Positions 1 through 8,070 are shown, counted from the stretch's first letter. The stretch: 16,317 nt of DNA from Candidatus Hodarchaeota archaeon (GCA_016839955.1 JAEOTI010000795.1:1-16317); one strand, 5' to 3'. Numbers and translations are program-made. Notes: generated from the letters alone by a model not told the origin.

Positions 1-701
1 AAAAGAAAAGGCCGGCCACGATAACTATAAAATAATTGTAGAGAAAATAGATCCATTGAGCCCCGGAATAATCGTCCAGAACCATATTTTGTTTTCCCAG
101 CATATCGGGGATGATGAGTGACTGGAATTTCAGTAACTTTATATCCTAAATGTGATAACATCGCAGGAATATAACGATGACCTTCAGCAGTTATTTTAAG
201 GTCTTTTGATGCTTCAGAAACATACGCTCTTAAAGTACAACCAGAATCATGGATATCAATTTTATTCCAACGTTTGTTGAGGTAGTTGGAAATTTTTGAA
301 GGAATTTTTTTGAATATTGAATCCTTACGCTCTTTTCGCCATCCACAGACAACATCATATCCCTCATTTAATTTTTTCAAAAGCTCTGGAATATCTTTAG
401 GATCATTTTGGAGATCTCCATCCATAGAAATCACAATATCTCCTGTTGTTTTTGAGAATCCAGCGAGTAATGCTGCAGTCTGTCCAAAGTTTTTTCTAAG
501 TTCAATGATCCTTAATTTATTAAGTTTCTTGGTTTCTTTTTCTTTTTTAAGCTTCAACAAGGTAGAATCAGTTGAACCATCATCAACTGCGATTATTTCA
601 AAATCTTGTTCTAATTCATTCATTACTTCAAATAATGAATCTAGCAGCTTACTGATGTTTTCTTCCTCGTTATATAGTGGAATGACTATAGATAACAGCA
701 T
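1..701 (-). CDS. GT2 family polyprenyl-phosphate glycosyltransferase (DPM1/GtrB/ArnC-like), 3' end outside window
   Basis: This is the first 233 residues of a family 2 glycosyltransferase, open to the window edge with no stop. The GT-A fold shows clearly: SIVIPLYNEEENI near residues 4-16, DDGSTD at 40-45, and the metal-binding DGD at 94-96 followed by LQNDP. The HHPRYAGKTKYG block at 196-207 is the conserved RxxGxxKYG signature of dolichyl- or undecaprenyl-phosphate sugar transferases. Known members move a sugar from a nucleotide donor to a polyprenyl phosphate on the cytoplasmic face, and two C-terminal membrane helices would be expected beyond the edge. The start is an ATG with AGGAG at 708-712 and a 6-nt spacer. 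It is the last visible gene of the minus-strand run, separated by 166 bp from the GT4 gene upstream, so it may have its own promoter. The exact sugar cannot be told. Confidence 0.93.
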   Translation of the reverse strand, partial: MLLSIVIPLYNEEENISKLLDSLFEVMNELEQDFEIIAVDDGSTDSTLLKLKKEKETKKLNKLRIIELRKNFGQTAALLAGFSKTTGDIVISMDGDLQNDPKDIPELLKKLNEGYDVVCGWRKERKDSIFKKIPSKISNYLNKRWNKIDIHDSGCTLRAYVSEASKDLKITAEGHRYIPAMLSHLGYKVTEIPVTHHPRYAGKTKYGSGRLFRGSMDLFSLQLFYSYRGRPFL

Positions 702-731
702 AAACAACTCCTAGGTATTTGAAAGGGAAGA

Positions 732-776
732 TGACACTCTAAATATGAGAATATTGTTCGTTTCAAAACAGTGTCA
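732..776. repeat. 7-bp inverted repeat flanking an AT-rich element upstream of the GT2 gene
   Basis: TGACACT at 732-738 is answered by AGTGTCA at 770-776, with 31 nt between. The spacer is AT-rich. Read on the minus strand it contains a weak TATA-like stretch around 739-750, which would place a transcription start about 18 nt before the GT2 ATG at 701. It could be an operator around a promoter, or chance in AT-rich DNA. Confidence 0.3.
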
Positions 777-867
777 CTTGTCTATATTTCCCTCAAATCT
801 TCTTTCCTTTAAATCAATAAGGAATGTAATTTATAATGTTGAATATCTAGACAATGATTTCTTCCTC

Positions 868-2007
868 TCATGCTCTTAAGGACTTTCTATACAACTTTAG
901 ATAACTTTGGGCAACATTTTGCCAATCAAATTGTTTCGCGTGTCTTCGTGAGTTTATTCCCATTGTCTTATTGAGGTCAGGATTATTATAAAGTCTTTTA
1001 ATAGCCCTTGCAATCTGTTTAGGTGCTCTAATATCAACAACAAATCCATTATTATTAATGAGCTCCGTAGTTCCTCCAACTTGAGTGAGAATCAAAGGGA
1101 GACCAGAAGAAATGGCTTCTAACGCTGTGTTAGACATTCCTTCATTCATAGATGACAAAATAAAGACATCAGCCTCCTTATAAAATTCTGGTACCATCTC
1201 ATGAGGAACATACCCTTGAAAATGAACTTTTTTTGCTATTTTCATTGTTTGAGATAGTTTATTCAACCTATTTCTGCTTTTTCCTTCCCCAATGATGCTC
1301 AGATTGATATTTAATTTGTCTTCTTTTAGAATTCTTACTGCATGAAGAATATCCTCTATTCTTTTCCTTTTAATCAACCTGGAAACAGTTATGATATTAA
1401 ATGGCTGATTGGAATCGTCTCTATACTCCTTTTTTTGTGGAAATTCATCCATATTTATTCCATTGTGTATCACTTCAATCTTTTTTGTGTTTAGAGTATT
1501 TCTAGCTAATTCCTTAAGCCCCTCACTATTAGCTGTAACTATTCTTGCATTTTTCCATATAAGTCTAAACAAAGGCTTAAGAAACACATATTGAGTTTGG
1601 AATCGTGGATTAAAACCAGGGACATCTGATCCCCTTAACGAGACAATATATGGAATATCTCTAAGTATAAATGGTATAACTCCGCTTGGAAAACCGAATA
1701 TTGCATGAATTACCTCATATTTTTCTTTCTTAATCAAATTTCTACTGAATAAGGTTGCACGAAATAGAAATTGGATAATTTCCATCTGTTTCCAATAATG
1801 AATATACTTTTTCTTTAGTGGAAGGAAAAAAATTCGCACATTTGAAGTGATCATCGAAGTATAATATTTACCCGTACTAGAGCTTGTTACTAGATCAATC
1901 TTAAGATTTCGTTCTTTTGATAAATGAATAAGAATATTTTTAGTGGCATTTGCTCCCCCACCACCTAATGGAGGATACTCATAATTTATCATTAAGACCC
2001 GAAGCAT
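868..2007 (-). CDS. GT4 family glycosyltransferase (GT-B fold)
   Basis: A complete 379-residue GT-B glycosyltransferase. The N-terminal domain begins MLRVLMINYEYPPLGGGGA, with the glycine-rich loop that binds the acceptor-side phosphate in this family. HNGINMDEF at 181-189 marks the domain linker. VSRLIKRKRIEDIL near 208-221 is the start of the nucleotide-sugar domain, and the retaining E-x7-E motif is present as E289 and E297 (EGMSNTALE), followed by AISSGLPLI. These are the hallmarks of GT4 enzymes that use NDP-sugars and build lipid-linked oligosaccharides at the cytoplasmic membrane face. There are no obvious membrane helices. The ATG start gives the usual length and N-terminal strand; the Shine-Dalgarno sequence is weak. 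It follows the epimerase gene by 48 nt, so the two are probably co-transcribed. Donor and acceptor are unknown. Confidence 0.93.
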   Translation of the reverse strand: MLRVLMINYEYPPLGGGGANATKNILIHLSKERNLKIDLVTSSSTGKYYTSMITSNVRIFFLPLKKKYIHYWKQMEIIQFLFRATLFSRNLIKKEKYEVIHAIFGFPSGVIPFILRDIPYIVSLRGSDVPGFNPRFQTQYVFLKPLFRLIWKNARIVTANSEGLKELARNTLNTKKIEVIHNGINMDEFPQKKEYRDDSNQPFNIITVSRLIKRKRIEDILHAVRILKEDKLNINLSIIGEGKSRNRLNKLSQTMKIAKKVHFQGYVPHEMVPEFYKEADVFILSSMNEGMSNTALEAISSGLPLILTQVGGTTELINNNGFVVDIRAPKQIARAIKRLYNNPDLNKTMGINSRRHAKQFDWQNVAQSYLKLYRKSLRA

Positions 2008-2055
2008 CTTTTTCCACTTAATGATCCTTTTTTGGGTTGAATAAATACAGAATAG

Positions 2056-3030
2056 TTAAGAAAATCCGTAATAAGGTTTAAACCAGGCTAAATATTTACT
2101 TAGTCCATCTTCAACGCTTGTTTTGGGATGAAAACCCAGGATTCGTTTTGCTTTTGAAACATCCGCGTATGTAATGTCTACATCTCCAGGTTGACGTGGT
2201 TCATATTCATATACAGCTTTTTTCCCACATAAATCTTCTAATATGGTTAGAAATTCCATTAATTTTATGGGTTTTCCATAACCTAAATTGAAAATCTCAA
2301 ATCCACCTTGATACTTCAAAGCTTTTGCGATTCCCTCTACAATATCTGAAATAAATGTGAAATCACGTTTGATTATTCCTGAAGGGTCATCAAAAAGCTT
2401 TATTTTTTCTCCCTTCAGAACTTTATAAGTGAAAATATATGGAGCCATGTCTGGACGCCCACGGGGACCATAGACAGTAAAAAAACGTAGACAATTGATG
2501 TTTATGCCATAAAGATGATGATATGAGAAACAAAGGGCTTCCCCTGCTTGTTTTGTTGCTGCATAAATAGAAATTGGTCGAGAAACAGGATCTTCCTCTG
2601 AAAAAGGTACTTTTTTTTGATTACCATAAACTGAGGAGGAAGAAGAGAACACGAAATTCTTAATATTAAATTGTCTGGTTAACTCCAATAAGTTTAAGGT
2701 TCCCTTTACGTTTACTTGCTGATAAATGAAAGGATTGCTCAAACTATACCTAACCCCCGCTTGTGCAGCGAGATGAATGATGTCAGTAGGAGATTCATCT
2801 CTAAAAATTGAAACGAGGTCGGTGAATTTAATAATGTCTCTTTCAAAGAATGAAAAATTAGCAAATTCTCTAAGCAATTTCAAGTTGTATTTTTTCAATT
2901 CTACATCATAGTATTCATTAAGATTGTCAATGCCAATTACATCAAATCCATCACGAAGCATTTTTTCGCATGTGTGTGACCCTATGAAACCTGTTGCACC
3001 TGTTATTAAGATCTTTTTCGCCTTTGTCAA
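2056..3030 (-). CDS. NAD-dependent sugar-nucleotide epimerase, probably UDP-glucuronate 4-epimerase
   Basis: A 324-residue extended short-chain dehydrogenase/reductase. Numbered from the TTG start, it has the NAD-binding GATGFIGS at 11-18, D35 at the end of strand 2, HLAAQAGVR at 86-94, SSSSVYG at 130-136 and catalytic Y156-x3-K160. RFFTVYGPRGRPDMA (182-196) and the C-terminal pattern GDVDITYADVSKAKRILGF are typical of the UDP-glucuronate/galacturonate 4-epimerases (CapI, LspL, plant GAE) rather than GalE. The likely reaction is UDP-GlcA to UDP-GalA. An in-frame ATG at 3129 would add 33 hydrophobic residues but has no ribosome site. TTG at 3030 has AAAGGAG with an 8-nt spacer and gives the family's normal N-terminus, so I chose it. 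Upstream is a sugar amidotransferase, downstream a GT4. Whether it acts on GlcA or another uronic acid is inference. Confidence 0.9.
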   Translation of the reverse strand: MTKAKKILITGATGFIGSHTCEKMLRDGFDVIGIDNLNEYYDVELKKYNLKLLREFANFSFFERDIIKFTDLVSIFRDESPTDIIHLAAQAGVRYSLSNPFIYQQVNVKGTLNLLELTRQFNIKNFVFSSSSSVYGNQKKVPFSEEDPVSRPISIYAATKQAGEALCFSYHHLYGININCLRFFTVYGPRGRPDMAPYIFTYKVLKGEKIKLFDDPSGIIKRDFTFISDIVEGIAKALKYQGGFEIFNLGYGKPIKLMEFLTILEDLCGKKAVYEYEPRQPGDVDITYADVSKAKRILGFHPKTSVEDGLSKYLAWFKPYYGFS

Positions 3031-3038
3031 AATAAATA

Positions 3039-3045
3039 CTCCTTT
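3039..3045 (-). promoter_or_regulatory. Shine-Dalgarno AAAGGAG deciding a TTG start
   Basis: AAAGGAG on the minus strand sits 8 nt before TTG at 3030. It fixes the start of the epimerase gene well inside the longest open frame, whose upstream ATGs at 3129 and 3060 have no comparable site. Confidence 0.75.
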
Positions 3046-3134
3046 AACCGCTTCGGACATTAACTGAAAGAAGAATGTTGGTTTTAGAAGAGATCTTTTT
3101 AATATAATATAAAATATATAGTAATTCATCTCTG

Positions 3135-4214
3135 TTAGTCATAATAACGGGGAGCTGATTCGATAGTTCTTATCGTATAATCATACGGGACTCCGATTCT
3201 GTCACAATAAGATTTTATAGAGAAATTACCTTCATTGTAACGTGGTTGATTATCTTTCTTTGCCCGTTGAAGACCCTCTTCCCGAGTTATATCACCTTCA
3301 CGTATTTGAATACTTCTTAAAGTGTCATTTTCTGTGAATCCTGCTAATTTTAAATGAATATAGTTATAGAAGGGAGCTGTTCCGTCATCAGTTCTCCATG
3401 TGAGATCTGTATTGGGGGGACTTACCCACTCTAATTCTTTTTGTATGGTGGATACAATGATATCTTCATTCCATTTAATATAATGGTAGAAGTGTATATA
3501 TTCAACACCAACTTTTCTATGTCTTGAAAAAAGGTAATAAAAGAAATTAAGAAATCCTGTGAAGAAAAATGAATTAAAATAACGAGGATTTCGTATGAAT
3601 TCAAAACTAATTTTTGTACCTAACTTCAGAATATCAAGTAGACTTCCTCCATAAATCCCAAAGAATCCCTTTTTGAAGAGAGTTTTTTCATAACCACCAC
3701 CACCAGCGGAAATTACCAATGGAATTTCTAATTTCTTCGCTAACTTTGATATTTCAACATCCATGCTTTTATCTGCTCCAGTAAACAGTGGAAACATGTG
3801 TACTCGAGGTTTCTTAAGAAAAGCATGAACATTCTTTTGTATATCTGATAATATCTTCTGATGATTTAATCTAATAACGCAGTGATCCACGTTAAGAATT
3901 TTTTTAGTACGGCTCCAATTTTCTTGAGCGAATTTTGTCATCATACCCCAATCAAATGTAACAAGCAGGGGTTTCATCATATATTTCTTAACAATTTGAT
4001 GAGCCGCGTAGCAGCTATCACGTCCACCACTGTACATTAGGATGCAATCATATTTCTTTCCTTTTCCTCTATATTTTAAAAAAATTGATTCTAATGCTTC
4101 TTCTCCAAGCAACTCAGGCATCGTATGGGTATGACAATAATTACATACTCCAACATTATCAAATCTAATACCTGGGAATGAAACAGGGAGAATGCACCTT
4201 TTGCAACGTTTCAA
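3135..4214 (-). CDS. N-acetyl sugar amidotransferase, WbpG/PseA-type PP-loop enzyme (copy 1)
   Basis: A 359-residue member of the WbpG/WbuX N-acetyl sugar amidotransferase family. Four cysteines, C4-x2-C7 and C24-x2-C27, form a probable zinc site. The PP-loop SGGRDS at 62-67 binds ATP for substrate adenylation, and the C-terminal block with DGTAPFYNYI, GFTENDTLRS and IREGDITREE is diagnostic of the family. In Pseudomonas, WbpG works with HisH- and HisF-like partners that supply ammonia and turns an acetamido or acid group of a UDP-sugar into an amidino or amide group. No such partners are seen here; a class II glutaminase lies 7 kb away beside copy 2. It starts at TTG with GAGGT overlapping the stop codon of the small upstream gene, which implies translational coupling. 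The substrate is unknown; the uronic-acid genes nearby suggest a uronate sugar. Confidence 0.9.
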   Translation of the reverse strand: MKRCKRCILPVSFPGIRFDNVGVCNYCHTHTMPELLGEEALESIFLKYRGKGKKYDCILMYSGGRDSCYAAHQIVKKYMMKPLLVTFDWGMMTKFAQENWSRTKKILNVDHCVIRLNHQKILSDIQKNVHAFLKKPRVHMFPLFTGADKSMDVEISKLAKKLEIPLVISAGGGGYEKTLFKKGFFGIYGGSLLDILKLGTKISFEFIRNPRYFNSFFFTGFLNFFYYLFSRHRKVGVEYIHFYHYIKWNEDIIVSTIQKELEWVSPPNTDLTWRTDDGTAPFYNYIHLKLAGFTENDTLRSIQIREGDITREEGLQRAKKDNQPRYNEGNFSIKSYCDRIGVPYDYTIRTIESAPRYYD

Positions 4215-4221
4215 GGTCAGT

Positions 4222-4226
4222 ACCTC
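4222..4226 (-). promoter_or_regulatory. Shine-Dalgarno GAGGT overlapping the upstream stop codon
   Basis: The minus strand reads TTGAGGT followed by 7 nt and TTG. The TGA stop of the small membrane protein (4225-4227) is part of the ribosome site of the amidotransferase gene. This supports the TTG start at 4214 and coupled translation. Confidence 0.7.
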
Positions 4227-4524
4227 AATTTATCATATCTTCCTCAGCTAATCCTTCCCAATCTGGTTGTCCATCAGGTACAGTAATTAAGACATATCCT
4301 ATCCAAATAAAAACAATACAAGATACGAATAAACCTAAAACAACTGGAATCATGAACAAAACCATGATTGGATCAAAAAATTGCATTACTGATAGGAGTA
4401 CGTTCGGGGGTGTTTCATTCGTCCATAAATAAAAGTGCATTAATGGTAGAACAATTATATATAGTAAAAGGAAGATAAGCGAGAATAGAATGATCACAAA
4501 ACCAGAAATTTGACCCTTTCGCAA
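4225..4524 (-). CDS. Small two-helix membrane protein of unknown function
   Basis: A 99-residue protein I do not recognise. Two long hydrophobic stretches, about residues 7-32 and 53-80, are probable transmembrane helices. A hydrophilic linker (LWTNETPPN) lies between them, and the tail is acidic (PDGQPDWEGLAEEDMIN). With K and R in the first three residues, both termini are probably cytoplasmic and the short loop outside. It starts at TTG with a strong GGAGG at 4532-4536 and a 7-nt spacer, and leads the minus-strand run, ending 10 nt before the amidotransferase start with the ribosome site shared. Good translation signals and coupling argue that it is a real gene. A scaffold or membrane anchor for the soluble sugar enzymes is possible, but nothing in the sequence proves it. 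Confidence 0.7.
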   Translation of the reverse strand: MRKGQISGFVIILFSLIFLLLYIIVLPLMHFYLWTNETPPNVLLSVMQFFDPIMVLFMIPVVLGLFVSCIVFIWIGYVLITVPDGQPDWEGLAEEDMIN

Positions 4525-4819
4525 AATAAAGCCTCCACTTCTCGTTTAAAAAGAGCTTTTAAAAAAAGCTTGAGAGTCACAGACAACATTAAAATAGATT
4601 TCCAGTTTCTAGGTGTGTATCAATGGAAGAATCACTTTGCATCATTGTCTCATTTGTTTAAACATATCCTTTACTTTTTTGTGATCATACTAATCAAACT
4701 TTTTCAGTTTTTAGAGTAATGAAGCTCTGCAAAATTAAGACTCTACCATAACGTCTTGGAATTCTCTTGCTATTTCTTCAAAAGATTCTTTATTTTAAAA
4801 TTACGAAGAAGTTTTTGTA
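4525..4819. other. Divergent intergenic region between the minus-strand run and the flippase gene
   Basis: This 295-bp spacer should hold promoters for both directions. At 4545-4563 there is a perfect 7-bp inverted repeat, TTTAAAA-AGAGC-TTTTAAA, close to the minus-strand start and overlapping possible box A sequence. A TATA-like TTTATTTTAAAA at 4789-4800 lies about 25 nt before the flippase ATG, which would fit a leaderless or nearly leaderless archaeal transcript; the flippase has no good Shine-Dalgarno sequence. Short plus-strand open frames here look like chance. Confidence 0.4.
4532..4536 (-). promoter_or_regulatory. Strong Shine-Dalgarno GGAGG before a TTG start
   Basis: GGAGG within GTGGAGGC on the minus strand lies 7 nt before TTG at 4524. 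It is one of the best ribosome sites in the window and the main reason to accept the small membrane protein as a gene. Confidence 0.75.
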
Positions 4820-6304
4820 ATGAAATCCTCTCCTCAATCCTCAATTACGAGCGATATAGTGATCACTATAGTTTCACATTTTACAATATTGTTGACATCG
4901 TTTCTCCAGACAACTCTTCTATTAAGGATATTAAATTTGGAATTATTTGGGATCTATGGTGTTTTCACATCTAGCTTCGCTCTCGGTTTCTCGTTAAGTA
5001 TGTTAGGCATTGATACAACCCTAACTCGCCTGATTTCAAAGAATCAGGAGAAATATTTAGGTTATTTTGGCGATATATTCAGTTTAACAATAATAATTAG
5101 TATTGCTACTGCGACTCTCTTTTATTTTTTCCTTTTTTTCTCAAGTATTTACATATACAATGATCCTGGGCTTATGCAATATCTACAATTCACTGTGATT
5201 GGATTATTCTCTGCAATCTATTCAACCTTTTTTACAGCATTGTTACGGGGACTCTCTGAAATGAAAAGAATCGCATTTGTTACAATTGTAGCCCGATCTT
5301 TAGGCTTACTAATCGCTTTTATCTTAATTATTTCGTTTAACCTTTTAGGAGGGATTATCGCATACCTGAATTACTATTTTCTTGAGTTATTATTTCTCTC
5401 CTTTGTCGTCTATCGTATTAAGAAAGTTTACAAATTTAAATTTAAATTTGGAGTTTCTAAAAGTGCGTTTAGGCTGATAATGAAACATGGAAGTGCTTAT
5501 TATTTCCTTACTATCATCGTTATGTTCTCTTTCTGGTTGGGAATTGCTATACTTGATAGGATTAGTGGCCATGGAGATGTAGGGATTTATCAAGTTGGTC
5601 AATACATTTTTGCGATTCTTCAGCAGATTGGACATTCATTGGTTTTTGTATTATTTCCAAAAATTTCATCATTGAGTGCTAATAAATCTGATCTTGACGC
5701 CCAATTTCAAAATTTTTTATGTAAAGCGTTAAAATTCTCCTTTTTAACCCAATTCTTATTAGGAATCACCTTTATAACATTCCACGATGTTTTTTTAATC
5801 TTATTTAACGTAAGTGGAGATGCCCGAACAACTATAATAGCATTTATCGTAATAAGTCCTATTATTTTTGGTGTTGGTTTTATCTTAATTGATACAACAT
5901 TATTTGGGATGTCTGAATTTAGAGTTCTGTTTTTTATTAGATTTACATTTTTATTTAGTTATTTATTGTCAGCTGTCGTTTTTATATACATTTTAGGCCC
6001 ATTAGGATTAGTTACATCAATGTTAATCGCTTGGATCATGCAAATTATTATTGCAATATTCCACATTAAACGGAAGTATCTCACCTCTCTTTCTATTAAG
6101 GACTTGATGTACAAACCTTTAATTGTGTTATTCTTTTATTTTATATCATATTCCTCATGTATATTCTTTTCCCTAACATTTCCAGTTCCATTAAACCTAA
6201 TTATGTGTATTTTAATCTTTATTACAGCTCTATCCTTTGTTTTACTTTTTATTTTGAATCCAGACGATAGAGAAACAATCAAATCTCTATTAAAAACGAA
6301 TTAG
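4820..6304 (+). CDS. Wzx-type polysaccharide flippase (MOP superfamily)
   Basis: A 494-residue polytopic membrane protein with about twelve to fourteen hydrophobic segments and short basic loops, the size and pattern of the MOP superfamily polysaccharide exporters (Wzx, RfbX). Family-like features are the N-terminal helix pair with a GIYGVFTSSFALGF segment, a conserved TRLIS after helix two, and a charged mid-protein loop (RIKKVYKFKFKFGVSK) that separates the two halves. Wzx proteins turn lipid-linked oligosaccharides from the cytoplasmic to the outer face of the membrane. Here it would take the product of the surrounding glycosyltransferases. It starts at ATG with little Shine-Dalgarno sequence and opens the plus-strand run. 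MurJ-type or MATE drug transporters share the fold but are less likely in this context. Confidence 0.88.
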   Translation: MKSSPQSSITSDIVITIVSHFTILLTSFLQTTLLLRILNLELFGIYGVFTSSFALGFSLSMLGIDTTLTRLISKNQEKYLGYFGDIFSLTIIISIATATLFYFFLFFSSIYIYNDPGLMQYLQFTVIGLFSAIYSTFFTALLRGLSEMKRIAFVTIVARSLGLLIAFILIISFNLLGGIIAYLNYYFLELLFLSFVVYRIKKVYKFKFKFGVSKSAFRLIMKHGSAYYFLTIIVMFSFWLGIAILDRISGHGDVGIYQVGQYIFAILQQIGHSLVFVLFPKISSLSANKSDLDAQFQNFLCKALKFSFLTQFLLGITFITFHDVFLILFNVSGDARTTIIAFIVISPIIFGVGFILIDTTLFGMSEFRVLFFIRFTFLFSYLLSAVVFIYILGPLGLVTSMLIAWIMQIIIAIFHIKRKYLTSLSIKDLMYKPLIVLFFYFISYSSCIFFSLTFPVPLNLIMCILIFITALSFVLLFILNPDDRETIKSLLKTN

Positions 6305-6657
6305 TTAAAATCATCGTAAAACAAATATTATCAAATATAAATTTCAAAAATACAGTCGTTTTTTATGGTGATTTAATTCATCATCAACTAGAATCATTCT
6401 CTTATAGCTGTGTAACGTTTAAAATGTACAAAAAGTCCTTTTATCATCGTCTATTGGAAATGTTTCTAAAATAAGTGAATTATTTATAGTAAAGACATGT
6501 TCTATGTTATTGAAGTAGTAGGAAATAGAGAAAAAGTTGTATCTTTCTTACTTAATTAATAGATCTAGAGGGCATAACTGCTCTTATTTTCAAAAAAATG
6601 CGTATACCCAATTAGACCCCCTTATCACCCCTATTTCCAGTCCAAAGAAGTGATTCT
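6305..6657. other. 353-bp intergenic region with no gene seen
   Basis: The stretch is AT-rich with no RNA gene or convincing start codon. One frame is free of stops from about 6271 to 6473 but lacks a usable start; it could be chance or the remains of a gene. A TATA-like TATTTATAGT at 6481-6490 is the only promoter candidate seen, about 170 nt before the GTG of the next gene. Confidence 0.4.
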
Positions 6658-7869
6658 GTGGAAAAAAAGGCTACATTCGACCGATTTAATGTCGTGATGA
6701 TTCTTTATGGGTATTTTCGCATAGATACTCGTGTTAAACGTGAAGCACTGTTTCTAGCAAAACTTGGAAGTCAAGTAAAAGTCATTAATCTTTTTGATCC
6801 TAATAACCATTCCTCTCAGTGTAAAGAGGAGGCTAATCAGGATCTAATTGATGATCATTCTATTTTGGGAATTTCTTCTAATAAACGGCCTAAAATCTCT
6901 AATTTACTCTTTTTTTGGACTCTGTCCTTCATAACAATACTGAAAATCAAATCGAAAATTGATATGCTCCACTGCCATGATCTAACAGGATTACCTCCAG
7001 GAGTTTTATATAAGATTCTACATCCTAGAACAAAATTGATTTATGATAGTCATGAGCTTTTCCCTGAAGCTGCTCGTGACAAACTGAACAAATTCTTTTG
7101 GATTGGTTTTCTTTTTCTTGAAATATTATGTTCTCAATTTGTAGATAGCATTATAGGCGCTAGTAAAATGCAAATTGCTATATTGCAAGAAAGGTTAAAT
7201 AATAAAAGATTCTTCTTAGTTTTAAATACCCCTGATCTAGAGAATATTAATCCTGAGATAATCTCTTTAGCAGAAAAGAGATATTCAAACCAAAAGAAAT
7301 CGAACAATATAAAGATTGTTTATTCTGGGGGAGTTCTTTCATTTCGTGGTTATGATCAATTTGTGGAGGCAGCCTCTTTGCTTTTAGAAAAATCAGATAA
7401 TTTTCAATTTTGGATCGTTGGAGGCGGTCCATATCTAAACATGGTGAAAAAGAAAGTAAAAGAGAAAAAGATAGAAGATAGATTTGTCTTTACTGGACAA
7501 TTATCATATGAAGATTTATTATTAATTCTAGTTGAAAGTGATCTTGGTGTCTGTTTATATGAGCAAAGAAAGAAAGATACAATGCTAGTAAATAACAACG
7601 TTATGATTTCAAATAAGATATTTGAATATATGATGGTAGGATTACCTTTTATCTATTCAAATTTGATCGCTTCAACCCCCATAACCAAGGAAATTGGTGC
7701 TATTTCAGTCGACCCCAATAAACCAGAACAGATATCGAAATCAATTTTGTTATTAAGTAAAAATCCTTCTAAAATGAAGGAAATAGGTGAGATGGGAATG
7801 AAACTAGTTAAAACCAAATATAACTGGAGTAAGGTGTCTAAGAATCTATTAAAAGCATATTACAGCTGA
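6658..7869 (+). CDS. GT4-like glycosyltransferase (GT-B fold), second copy
   Basis: A 403-residue GT-B protein clearly different from the other GT4 in the window. It shows HCHDLTGLPPG (105-115) and YDSHELFPE (129-137), typical of a subgroup of GT4 enzymes. The second domain starts near IKIVYSGGVLSFRG (218-230), and SNKIFEYMMVGLPFI (318-332) covers the nucleotide-sugar site. In the E-x7-E motif only the second glutamate (E323) is present; position 315 is valine, a variation common where NK.FEY replaces the standard motif. It starts at GTG, with AGAAG 7 nt before it inside AAGAAGTGAT. Probable role: adding one sugar of the lipid-linked chain on the cytoplasmic side before export by the flippase upstream. 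Donor and linkage are unknown. Confidence 0.88.
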   Translation: MEKKATFDRFNVVMILYGYFRIDTRVKREALFLAKLGSQVKVINLFDPNNHSSQCKEEANQDLIDDHSILGISSNKRPKISNLLFFWTLSFITILKIKSKIDMLHCHDLTGLPPGVLYKILHPRTKLIYDSHELFPEAARDKLNKFFWIGFLFLEILCSQFVDSIIGASKMQIAILQERLNNKRFFLVLNTPDLENINPEIISLAEKRYSNQKKSNNIKIVYSGGVLSFRGYDQFVEAASLLLEKSDNFQFWIVGGGPYLNMVKKKVKEKKIEDRFVFTGQLSYEDLLLILVESDLGVCLYEQRKKDTMLVNNNVMISNKIFEYMMVGLPFIYSNLIASTPITKEIGAISVDPNKPEQISKSILLLSKNPSKMKEIGEMGMKLVKTKYNWSKVSKNLLKAYYS

Positions 7870-7881
7870 TTTTTTAGCTGT
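7862..7881 (+). terminator. Inverted repeat with T6 run at the end of the GT4 gene
   Basis: ACAGCT (7862-7867) and AGCTGT (7876-7881) flank a loop containing six T residues directly after the stop codon. A second T6 run follows near 7921-7930. Oligo-T runs after a stop are the usual intrinsic termination signal in archaea, so transcription may partly end here before wecC. Confidence 0.35.
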
Positions 7882-8070
7882 CTAAAATCACTAATAATTT
7901 CAGAATTAGCTTGATATCTGAATTTTTTGTAAAACAAATCACCCCGCTCTTTTCTTTTTCTTCATTTGTACTTAGAAGTGTCAAAAAATTATTATATCCC
8001 AATTTATAGACTGTCAATTTTAGAGCTTGTTTTAAAGAAAGAATTTAATAATAATTCAATTTTATTTAGT

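Noticed and set aside
286..714. 142-codon plus-strand open frame
   Set aside because: It lies antisense to the GT2 gene at 1-701, whose minus-strand frame has all catalytic motifs. The plus-strand protein is serine/phenylalanine rich and resembles nothing.
3031..3129. N-terminal extension of the epimerase from ATG 3129, resembling a signal anchor
   Set aside because: No ribosome site at that ATG; TTG 3030 has AAAGGAG at ideal spacing and gives the normal epimerase N-terminus.
4510..4719. Plus-strand 69-codon frame with a hydrophobic end
   Set aside because: It begins inside the small minus-strand membrane gene, has no ribosome site and crosses the promoter region. It looks like chance in AT-rich DNA.
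6271..6473. Stop-free frame of about 67 codons running out of the flippase end
   Set aside because: There is no usable start codon before 6424 and no recognisable motif. It could be a gene remnant, but I cannot support it.
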